Assembly: GCA_012931725.1 (NCBI GenBank)
Contig: CM022948.1
Coordinates: forward strand, 49,548,215-49,612,214
DNA from: Litsea cubeba
Lineage: Eukaryota; Streptophyta; Magnoliopsida; Laurales; Lauraceae
DNA length: 64,000 nucleotides
Direction: 5' to 3'
The position numbers and the translations under genes are program-made. The notes below the pieces were generated by a model. It saw only the letters and a program-made list of their open reading frames with translations. It was not told where the DNA came from and made no database searches. This document shows, one piece after another, positions 55,385-64,000 of this stretch (position 1 is the stretch's first letter; each line of letters begins with the position of its first letter).

Positions 55385-57380
55385 TGAAAGAAACTGCGAT
55401 TCAGATCTGAACATCACTAGCGGAAGACGTTCATGGCTAATTTGTAACATGACAGATTTTTAAAAAATCTGATTTGGGCAGCATAAATCAGCCATAGTGA
55501 TCGCTTAATAACTCCATGAATTCATGACCAACAAGTGTATAATTAAAGGAGAATGAAGAAGACTATTACCTTGAAGATTTGTAGACTTCAAATCTCTGGA
55601 AAAATAGATCCAAAGGGCCGAACTCAGACTTGCAATTAGCAAACAAGTTGCTGGAATTTTCTGCAGTAGTATTGCCTTTGATCTTCTTCTCTATCTCACT
55701 TCCAAATCTGATTGGCTAAGATGGTGGGATCTTAATCTAGGAATTGAGAACTATTTTTCTAAGGAAAAATCTCAGACCTTAAGCTTTCTTCAATGAAGAA
55801 GGAAGCATCAAAGGGCTGGACGTGTGGAATGGGGTCTTGCATAGGGATGGACGTCCAAAGGGGGAGATGTCTCCTTTTATAGAAACTTTGTGATGGCTTT
55901 CCTAAAAAGCTATCTCTTCTAATTCTCATAGATGTCCTAAAAGGAAAGATTTATTTCCTTTAAGAAACACTCCAATTAGAAAAGGAGACTAAAGGAACAA
56001 TCCAAAAACTTTAGCAATTAGTAATCCTAATTGTACAACACTTACTAATTTCAGTTTCTAATCCAAAAAGGAAACTTTCTTATAGGAAAACTAATCCAAA
56101 GAGGAGTCCAACTATCCAAATAGAGAGACCTACTCAAAATTGGAAACCTTACTCATGGAATTCCCATTATGGAATTCCCATTATGCACACCATGGCCCAC
56201 AAACAATTTATCTAGAATTAAATTCATGTATGCCATCAAAGGCCTATTTGAATTTAAACTCAAAATTATTTTTCCACTAAAATAATTCATCCAAATGTCA
56301 TCTAAACATTTTAGGAAACCATGCCAATCTTGGAAAGTGACTAGAGAAGGGACCAAAAGACATATTTGCCATTGGCTCCCAAAATGACCAAAATGTCCAT
56401 GCTAAACCCATAGCAACATACAGACCATTTTAACCTTAACTCATTCCACTAAAGAGTTATGGTTGAACTCCAAGGACAAATATATAATATAATAAGCTCG
56501 TCATAAAATGACAGTTGTCTTCGACCTACTAAGTGTAATGACCTGAATGCCCCTCTATGTAACATCCATAATCGAGTCAGGTTATCACATGTACTATCAA
56601 CCTTCTCGATTACATCTAAACCTTAGAACTTCATATCCTTAACATAATCATCATCCGGATATCATTCTCTTGGTCCAGGGAGCGACCCACAAGTTCAATA
56701 TCCATATGGAACATCCATATACTAAGATCTTAGATTTTGATGATTAATCGGATAATTTTAAGGGGATGATCATTCCATCATCAGATGGCATAGATTCTTT
56801 ATTGCATCTGCACGTCCCAACTGATCAAGTCCGAGTACCCAAAGCATAGAGCTGTTGACCCATGAAAAGAATCTCACCCATAGTGAATTAAAGCACAAGA
56901 ACTTGACTTCGTCAGTTCATCCACAAATGCTCAAGATTAAGAGCACTGGTCACTCAGTAGCATGAGGTGACTTGATCTCTCTCGGTGATAGTACTTTTTT
57001 AGAGATCACACATACCATGGTCCTGTTCAATGCATTGCATATGCACTAATGAGATAAATCCGGGAAAGCCCTCCCATGACTTAGGTAAGTCACCCTGAAT
57101 ACAGGAGAGTCTCTCATTATAACTTATACCAAGATGAAGTGCCCAGCTCTATCTCTCAGTTATGAACAAATATGTTGTTTCCAGTGTCCATGAATTAGAC
57201 CTATCTGTGTGTAGACACTACACACCTAATTCATTTACTAGAAACAATGGGCCTTACACAACCATACATATATACATGTTTAAGTAGAAAAGAGTCGTTC
57301 CATTAAATAACCAGTAAATATCCAGTAACAAAAGATGAGAGTGCAGCTAGTGGGCTTTAGGGCATACACCAATCCCAACA
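55385..57380 (-). mobile_element. Solo LTR 2 in chromovirus pol
   Basis: 1996 bp, TGAAAGAAACTG...AATCCCAACA, flanked by perfect GAATG (55380-55384 and 57381-57385). In reverse complement it starts TGTTGGGATTGGTGTATGCC, which resembles copia LTRs of the Angela/Tork kind. No internal region remains. Removing it rejoins RNase H in frame. Confidence 0.88.
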
Positions 57381-57385
57381 GAATG

Positions 57386-58795
57386 GTAAGGTGATTGCTT
57401 ATGGGTCTCGTTAGTTGAAGGATCATGAAAGGAACTATGCCAAGCACGATTTGGAATTGGCAGCTATAGTATTTGCTTTGAGATTATGGAGACATTATCT
57501 TTTTGGAGAGCAATTTCTGGTACATTCTGATCATCGCAGTCTTCAGTACTTATTCTCGTAGCAAGATATTAATATGAGGCAGGGTTGTTGGTTAGAATTC
57601 ATTAAGGACTTTCCAATTAAGTACATACCAGGGAAAGGAAATGTAGTGACTGATGCATTAAGTAAAAAATCATCTAACCTAGCAGTTATAAGTGGTAAGA
57701 GGTAAGTGGTTTTTATTGGAAGAATTCAAGGACTTAGATGTGACAGTAAATCTTATCAGCGACAAGGAAGCACTTGCAGCTATGTCAGTTTTTGAACCAA
57801 CTCTAATCCAGCAAATCAAAGATGAACAATTTACTGATCCAGAATTGGTTAGAATTCGAGATCACATTGCAGATAAACCTAACTTTTGTTTGGTGGATGG
57901 AATTTTGTACTTCTAGGATAGGTTGTGTTCTGGCAATAAAGAATATGGAGGTAGCAATCATGACTGATGCTCATGATGCAAGATATGCTATGCATCCTGG
58001 GAGTACTAAAATGTACAAAAATCTTAAGGGTAGGTTTTGGTGGAATAACATGAAGAGAGATTGCATAATATGTGTCTAAATGTTATACCTGCCAGCGTGT
58101 CAAGTTTCAACATAGGAAGCCTCCGGGTTTATTACATCCTTTGAATATCCCTTAATGGAAATGGGAACACATCTCTATGGATTTTGTTTCGGGATTACCG
58201 GTGACAAGCAAGAAGAACAATACAATATGGGTGATAGTTGATTTAGTTGATCGTTTGATGAAGTCAGCTCATTTTGTTCCATTCAAGAAGGGTATGAAGT
58301 TCAATGAAATTGCTAAGATTTTTGTGAAGGAAATAACGAGATTATATGGTACACCATTATCTATAGTCTCGGATCTAGATATTAGATATGTCTCTTCGTT
58401 TTGAAAGTCATTTCGGCAGTCAATGGGTACCAAACTTAGTTGCAGCACTGCTTATGATCCGCAGACTGATGGATAGTCCGAACGCACCATTCAAACCTCA
58501 GAAGACATGCTTCGTGCCAGCGTTCTCGATTTTTGTGGAGAGTGGGATGAACATATAGCACTATGTGAGTTTGCATATAACAATAGCTATCATTCAACGA
58601 TTCGGATGCCGCCATTTGAAGCGCTTTATGGTCGTAGTTGCAGGACGCCCGTGTATTGGGAATAAGTCGGCACATGAACCTTCCATGGATCCACCATCAT
58701 TGCAGACACTGCTGAGAAGGTTCAAAAGGTTAGGGAAAGACTAAAGATTGCTCGGTCAAGACAAAAAAAGTTATGTGTTCGCGGATCGTTTCGGG
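57386..58795 (+). pseudogene. Chromovirus RNase H and integrase remnant
   Basis: RNase H: GKVIAYGSR, NYAKHDLELAAIVFALRLWR, HSDHRSLQYLF (to about 57660). Integrase zinc region MHPGSTKMYKNLKGRFWW (about 57990); core ISMDFVSGLPVTSKKNN (58173) with first Asp, VSDLDIRYVSSF with the second, and a downstream SERTIQTSEDM with the Glu, across one frame change near 58400. It ends abruptly near 58795; no chromodomain is seen. Confidence 0.82.
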
Positions 58796-58809
58796 ACTAC
58801 CAAGATCAA

Positions 58810-59290
58810 TGGATGTGAGAATCCGTGGGGTCCAACCCTTTCGTGACCGGAGACAAGCGAACATTCTTGTTTTCTTTTGTGTAAGGGTGTGCCAATTTTC
58901 TAATCTACTTGAAAACAACAAGTGGTGATCCGTATATCAACCTTTTCATGCAAAAAAGAAAATAAACTTTTTTCTAACTCTTATTGCATGTGTTAAAAAA
59001 GAGACACAATTTAAATTTTGGATGCCATGAAAGGCGAATTTTATTTTATTGTCATAAAAAGGCGGTGTTTTTGCCGTGAAAAACGATTTCATGTTTGCTG
59101 TGATAGGCGGTTTTTTGGTGCCGTGAAAGGCGATTTACAATTCTCATAAAAAAAGACAAGACTTATGATTTTTTGTCTCTTTAAAAAATACAGATACAAT
59201 AAGAAGAAAGAAAAGGAGATATGACTTCTTAGGAGATTGTAGAGACTCGTTCAGATTGACGGTTGCAAGTCATGTTTGGACTTCACCGTG
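58810..59290 (-). mobile_element. Truncated LTR fragment related to the Tat family
   Basis: Diverged but colinear with the inner Tat LTR (2872-3320): ATCCGTGGGGTCCAACCCTT, CAAGTGGTGATCCGTATATC, TGCCGTGAAAGGCGATTTAC and CGTTCAGATTGACGGTTGCA occur in the same order. Both ends are missing. It lies where the chromovirus stops. Confidence 0.8.
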
Positions 59291-60099
59291 GAAAATAAAT
59301 TTGTGGCGAGAGAAAAAAATCAAGTTCCCTCATTGTTGAAGATATACGACACTATTGAAGTTATTGATATATATATATATATCTAATTATATAATAGGTT
59401 CATCCCCTCAAAAGAATTGCCGTTCCCATGAATTTGGTAAAAAAAGAAAAAGGATCTACTAGGTCCCAACTTTTAATTAAGGATTGTAGAATTTGCATCC
59501 CAAAAGTCTTTTTGTGGTGAGAGGAAAATTAAGTTTACCTCATTGTTTAGGACATTGTGTTGTTAAAGTTATCGATGTATCCCTTGATAATTATGGATTT
59601 TTCCATAAATTTGAAAAAAATAATTAATGATCTGCCAGGTCTCAATTATTCATTAGGAAATTTGGAAATGTATTTGCAGTAAGAGAAGAAATTGAATACC
59701 ATAATATCATGACCCATGATATCATGAGATGAGGATAACGCTGCCAAAATAATTATAAGGACTGGGGTAAACCGATTCTAGTGGCATCTTCAGTTCTTTT
59801 CCTATAAATTTGTGAAGTTCATATTTATAGCGAAGTAATGCGTAAAAATCACTTATGCATATGGGTTGTTTGGTTTGTTGCTTCCCATACAAAATCATCT
59901 TTTTGGAAGGAAAAAAAAAAAAAAAGATTTCCATGCCCCTTAATTGTTTATCATGGAATTAATAAAATGAGATACATTTACTTGTGCAGCACCCGTACGT
60001 ACTATAAAGATGCTTGTCACACAAGTCAGCTTAACTCACTCAACCTCGAGACACTCGAGCCAAGCTTCACAATAAAACTCTTATCACTCAATTCTTAGG
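59291..60099. repeat. Non-coding, two diverged direct repeats of about 175 bp
   Basis: A phrase with TTGTGG(C/T)GAGAG...TTACCTCATTGTT...AAAGTTAT(C/T)GATG occurs at about 59291-59465 and 59505-59665. A TA run lies at about 59368-59382. No gene is recognised. Confidence 0.55.
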
Positions 60100-60539
60100 A
60101 TAGTTGCGAGCTAGGGAGGCCACTTCTATTTATACACAGTAGATGTCCCATATAAAAGAGTGGTTAGGAATTCACATGTCACCCTTCTAGTCTAGTGTTC
60201 TAGCTAGCTAGGTTCGTGAATAGTGAACAATGGGCCTTGGGACTTGGAATTGGGAAAGTATGCGACTTGTAGCTTGGGGCAAATCCGGCGAATCTTAGCC
60301 CATCTGAGGTTCCAGGCCCACTGCATCAATAGGCCCAAACGGTGCTTCTCTCTCTCACTCTTGTATCTACCCTAACTCCAGTTTCCAAACCTCTAAACCT
60401 AAAAACTGATTGAAAGCCGAGGACTGAAACGTTCCTCCTCACTGCTTGTCATCGCCGGACGAAGCAGCTGCCGACCCCGAGGTTTCGTGATCGATTTCAG
60501 TTCACTTTCTAGCATCACCAAAGCAAAAGCAAAAGAGGA
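60100..60539 (+). promoter_or_regulatory. Promoter and 5' leader of the tRNA methylthiotransferase gene
   Basis: TGGGCC/GGCCCA elements at 60231-60236, 60315-60320 and 60332-60337 (site II, typical of plant genes for translation and RNA modification), a CT-rich stretch, and AAACCTCTAAACCTAAAAAC resembling a telo-box. A TATAAAAG at about 60151 is farther upstream. The transcription start is not determined. Confidence 0.55.
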
Positions 60540-61214
60540 ATGGAAGACATCGAAGACGTTGTAAGTGCGAGCGGAGCTCCACCGGGCTTTCGCCTTCCCT
60601 TATCAGCCGTTGGAATGAAGCCCAAGAAGCCAAAAGCCCGCATCATCGACGCCACTCTCACTGCTACTTCAAACATCCCAGGCACCCAGGTCCATTTTCC
60701 ATAATATTTGTTTGTGTGGAAGCATTCCCATGGGTTTCGATTCCATCACCATTTCAATTCCCCTCAATTCCTCCCTATGAGAAACGGCTACTAGGGGTTG
60801 TAATTATATGTGGGTATTTCTCTCTCTGTGAGATAGAAACGGTTGGATGTGTGTCAAAAGCAGTTCAAGGGGTAACTTGGGGCTTTAAAGTATTTGCATC
60901 CTACTCTTTAGATTATGAACTTGGTGCAAAAATTGGCATGGTCAAATGGAGATCGATACAACTTGAATGAGTGCTGCTTCTTGTTTTTGGGTGTGTTTAG
61001 GGGATTGTCATATCTATGTCTATAGCATGTGTTGGGAATGATATGGAATGGAAATGAGAGTGCAATGGAATAGAGGAAAAGTGATGTGTATAGAAAATTA
61101 AAATCGTCAAAAATGATTCCACACAAGATCTCTCACTGTGCACATATCCTTAAAATTAGCTTCTCTGTTTTGCAGACCATATATGTGAAGACTTTCGGGT
61201 GCTCTCATAACCAG
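60540..61214 (+). CDS. CDKAL1: CDKAL1-type tRNA (t6A37) methylthiotransferase, exons 1-2 (partial)
   Basis: Exon 1 (60540-60689) encodes 50 residues beginning MEDIEDVVSASGAPPGFRLP; exon 2 (61176-61214) encodes TIYVKTFGCSHNQ. Both match the N-terminus of plant CDKAL1-like proteins, which have MEDIED...GAPPGFRLPL and then the UPF0004 domain start TIY.KTFGCSHNQ. The Cys is one of the N-terminal iron-sulfur cluster ligands of this radical-SAM enzyme, which adds the 2-methylthio group to t6A37 of ANN-decoding tRNAs. Intron 1 is GT-AG. The next intron starts with GCAGGC, a GC-type donor, or the exon continues by a variant site. Exon 3 is not in the window; the intron holds repeats and a LINE. The gene therefore extends past 64000. 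Confidence 0.85.
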
Positions 61215-62611
61215 GCAGGCTTCTCTCTTTTTCTCTATTATCAATTTTTAATTAACCAGTATGTCATTGTGGTGATTTGGAAAAATATTCATATATGACT
61301 CTAGAGTTGACATGTTGCATCGGTGCGTCTGGAGTCTGGACATTAGGTTGTAAGTTAACCAGCACAAAGGACCAATTCTACAACAATGACAAGGGTGAGA
61401 AGCAAAGGTGAAAGGGGCTCTACTTCTCTTTAGCCTTGAGAAGTATTAAATTACTGACCAATTGCTATTTAGCTAATATGAATGGGAACACCATGACATC
61501 AATTTTAAATATCCTCAAGTATGAGGTTCCTTTGATCCCAATTTCTTAGGACTAAATCCATCATCTTTTATTCAGGTATAATATAGATGAGTTTTTATCC
61601 AATCCATTAAAAAAAGGAATTAGTTTTTAGCTGTTTTACTCATATGATAGTGTTTTCTTGAAGGATGTGAAGAAGTCAATCAATGAGACACAAAACCCAA
61701 ACAAGCATCACGCGATATAGACAATATTAATGTGGTTTGCCTTTAATGTCTACATCAATGGGTGAAGATAGTGATGACTTTCCAGTAGAATCAATTCAAA
61801 ACAAGATTCAGTGCATCAAAGAGAAAATAAGAAATGAAAATTATGTGCTTTACACATTCCATACTCATGAATTTTGTATTTATAGAAAACTTGATGCTAC
61901 CCTAGATCCACGATTGACGAATAGATCAATCTCCCGAAAGATTGATCGAATCTAAGGATGGATTTAGCTACTAGTGCACACTCATGATAAGGAGAAACAC
62001 ATAACTGAAGAGAAAACTCTCATTACTTAAATGTTATTGACAATAAGCATTCCCTTACAACTTGGACACCACTAAGACTTTCCTAAACAATAAAGGAAAC
62101 TAAACCACTAAACTTGCTTAACAATCCAACTAAAATAAAACTCCTAATTTAATTACTTCTAAATAAATTAAAAAAAATACTTAATTAAGACTCCCAAACA
62201 ACTTAAACTTCTAATTAAATAGATTTCCCGTGGGACTGTGGACCGGGCCCAATGGGTTGGCCAACCCATGGTCTGGCCTGTATCAAAACCTCTCAAATTG
62301 TATCACATGATAATCATTCTTTTAGAAAGAAAACCATGTCTTATTGACTCTTACTCTCGACTCCCTCTCAAAAACCCTTTCAAGAAAGGCCTTCCTCTTC
62401 CATGCAGTTGATGACATGGACATAATATTTTAGCTAGATAAATTATTTCCAAAAATAAAACAGACCAATGATCATAAGAGAGTTTCAATTAAAAGGAAAC
62501 ACACAATAGAAAACTAATCTGCATTGCATTCCTTGGAAAGATCCAAGGCATATGTCCACCAATCTCTACCTTTTTTTTTTTGGTATTCCAGCTAAGGGGT
62601 TGGGTCCCGAG

Positions 62612-62755
62612 AGACTTGCACATGCGAGGTAATAGGAACTCGCACTTGCGAAGGGTGGACAACTCACACTTGCGAGGTAATTGGATATCACACATGCAAG
62701 GAGGACTAACCCACACATGTGAGATAATACGGACTCGCACATGCATGGGAGAACC
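62612..62755. repeat. 24-bp tandem repeat, six copies
   Basis: CAC(A/T)TGCGAGG-like cores at 62619, 62643, 62667, 62691, 62714 and 62738, spaced 24, 24, 24, 23 and 24 bp. Confidence 0.85.
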
Positions 62756-62778
62756 TGGTCACCTCGGTGAGAATTGCG

Positions 62779-62803
62779 GCGTCTTACCACTGGGGTAAGA
62801 CGC
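62779..62803. repeat. Perfect 10-bp stem hairpin
   Basis: GCGTCTTACC and GGTAAGACGC around a 5-nt loop. Near the 24-bp repeat and the LINE 3' end. Confidence 0.85.
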
Positions 62804-62865
62804 TGTTCTCCACCAATCTCCACCTTGGTGCAGTAAAATATAAATACATTTGAGTTGGTAATTAA

Positions 62866-64000
62866 AATTTTTTCATCATCATCATCATTAAAGCCTTGTG
62901 CCAACTATGTTGGGGTCGGCTACACGAATTTTGTTTCTCCATTCCGATCTATCTTGAGCCAAATTCTCCGATAAGTCACACCTCTTCATATCCGTTTTTA
63001 CCACCTCCATCCACATTCTCTTTGGACTACCCCTTCTCGTTGGTGGGCCATCAACCTTCATGGCCAAACTTTTCCTTACCGGCCTACGTTGAACATACTC
63101 AAACAATCTCAAACTGGTTTCTCTAATTTTATCCCCTATTGTTGCTACCCCTAAATACTCTCGAAAGCGCTCATTTCTAATTTTATCTTTCCTAGTTTTA
63201 TCACACATCCACCTCAACATTCTCATCTCCGCTACATCCATTTTGTGCACATTTTATTTCTTAATTGCCCAACATTCTGCTCCATAGGTGATAGCTGATC
63301 TAATTACTATCCTGTAAAACTTTTCCTTCAATCTTGTAGGCATTCGTCGGTCATAGAGCAATCCAGAAGCAAGTCTCTACTTCAACCATCCCGCTTTTAT
63401 CCTATGTTCGACATCTTCATCAATCTCCCCATTGTTACTAATTATAGAACCAAGGTAGCGGAAAGAATCACTTTGTGGTATCTCATGGTCTTCAATTCTC
63501 ACAGTAGTTTCAGTTCTTTCTGTATACCCACTGAAGTTGCAATCCATATATTCTGTCTTTGTACGGCTTATTCTAAAGCATTTGGATTTTAAAGCCTCCC
63601 GCCATCTCTCGAGTTTTGCATTCACACCACTTTTTGATTCATCTACCCATACAATATCATCTACAAATAACATGCACCGAGCTACCTCTTCTTGAATATG
63701 AACAATTAACTCATCCATAAGCAGTGCAAAGAGATAGGGACTTAGGGCTGACCCCTGATGCAAACCTATGGTAACTGGGAACTCCCCTATCTCTCCACTA
63801 GTAGTTCTCACACTCGTTACTGCTCTTTCATAAATGTCTTTAATAATTTCAATATAACCTTGTGGAACATTCCTTTTATTTAAAACCCACCAAATTAATT
63901 CCTCTAGGTACACCCTATCGTAGGCTTTTTGTAGATCGATGAAGATCATATGCAGATTTTTCCTCTTTGCTCGATATTTTTTCATTAATTACCTAAGTGA
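62866..64000 (-). mobile_element. RTE-clade LINE, 3' part
   Basis: The - strand element ends at about 62866 in a short ATGATG-type tail (CATCATCAT on the + strand), as in RTE elements. It continues beyond 64000. Only the 3' part of the reverse transcriptase ORF is in the window. Confidence 0.85.
62888..63985 (-). pseudogene. LINE reverse transcriptase and C-terminal region
   Basis: 63985-63377 encodes the RT core: FIDLQKAYDRVYLEELIWWV, GLHQGSALSPYLFALLMDEL and CMLFVDDIVWVDE (usual form FADD; here V), then TKTEYMDCNF. 63250-62888 encodes the C-terminal end (MRMLRWMCDKTRKDKIRNER, WRNKIRVADPNIVGTRL). Stops between 63377 and 63250 break the frame. RTE-type enzymes nick DNA and copy their RNA at the nick. 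Confidence 0.85.

Larger units (their letters stand above)
47865..58795 (+). mobile_element. Decayed chromovirus (Ty3/gypsy), nested
   Basis: 5' LTR 47865-50715 (TGTTACACCCCG...GGATGTGACA), a damaged PBS (TGTATCAGAGC at 50728-50738), gag from 50897, protease, RT, RNase H and integrase on the + strand to about 58795, where it is cut off by an LTR fragment of the Tat family. No 3' LTR is found. Protease DSGSTHSFV and RT IDDIFVYSK resemble the Tekay/Del type of chromovirus. Two solo LTRs interrupt pol. Coding frames are broken by many stops and indels, so this is an old copy. Confidence 0.82.
61215..62865. other. Intron 2 (5' part): non-coding, AT-rich
   Basis: Continues the host gene. No further exon is recognised. 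Contains a 24-bp tandem repeat (62612-62755) and a hairpin (62779-62803); the rest is AT-rich and unassigned. Confidence 0.5.

Noticed and set aside
60716..60970. 84-residue open frame after exon 1
   Set aside because: Lies in intron 1 of the methylthiotransferase gene and has no family resemblance.
1..64000. tRNA, rRNA or microRNA genes
   Set aside because: None recognised by eye; the tRNA-like strings at 23312, 29481, 33142 and 50728 are primer binding sites, not tRNA genes.

Overview
The window is nuclear DNA from a flowering plant, and nearly all of it is nested transposable elements. The only single-copy host gene I recognise is at the right edge: the first two exons of the plant CDKAL1-type tRNA methylthiotransferase gene (60540-61214, + strand). 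I cannot name the species. The plant origin rests on the spliced genes, the plant-specific retroelement lineages (Tat, Sirevirus-like copia, chromovirus), a Mutator-like element with plant mobile domain and FAR1-like parts, and site-II (TGGGCC) promoter motifs.

Layout. (1) 1-30198: an old Ty3/gypsy element of the Tat type on the - strand ('outer Tat'). Its 3' region carries a 79-bp minisatellite; its pol is cut in two and full of nonsense codons; its gag, PBS and 5' LTR lie at 27155-30198. (2) 2814-25645: a young 22.8-kb Tat element ('inner Tat', - strand) inserted in the outer pol, with 2.31-kb LTRs that differ by about nine substitutions on hand comparison, and a 5-bp duplication AGATC. It carries gag, protease, G-patch, RT, two RNases H and integrase on the - strand, and a convergent intron-containing plant mobile domain (PMD) gene on the + strand with its own TATA box. 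Between the two convergent genes is a run of ten 30-nt hairpins with covarying stems. (3) 30199-40302: a solo LTR of the same Tat family in the opposite orientation, inside the outer 5' LTR, split by (4) 31896-39598, a copia element with Sirevirus-like polypurine tracts, whose polyprotein has only three nonsense breaks. (5) 40463-47380: a complete Mutator-like element (43-bp terminal inverted repeats, 9-bp duplication GTTTTTCTT) carrying a transposase gene with FAR1-like, DDE, SWIM and OTU parts and, convergent to it, a second PMD gene. Foldback arrays of TGCACGG...CCGTGCA units lie in or near the 5' introns and between the gene ends. (6) 47865-58795: a decayed chromovirus (+ strand), interrupted by two solo LTRs (53539-55280, 55385-57380), both with perfect 5-bp duplications. 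(7) 58810-59290: a truncated LTR related to the Tat family. (8) 60100-61214: promoter and first exons of the tRNA-modification gene; its second intron runs off the window and holds a 24-bp tandem repeat and an RTE-clade LINE (- strand, from 62866).

The clearest unexplained structures are the covarying hairpin array at 11904-12360, the foldback arrays inside the Mutator-like element, and the presence of PMD genes in two unrelated transposons of one window. Many coding regions are broken; breaks are described but not repaired here.
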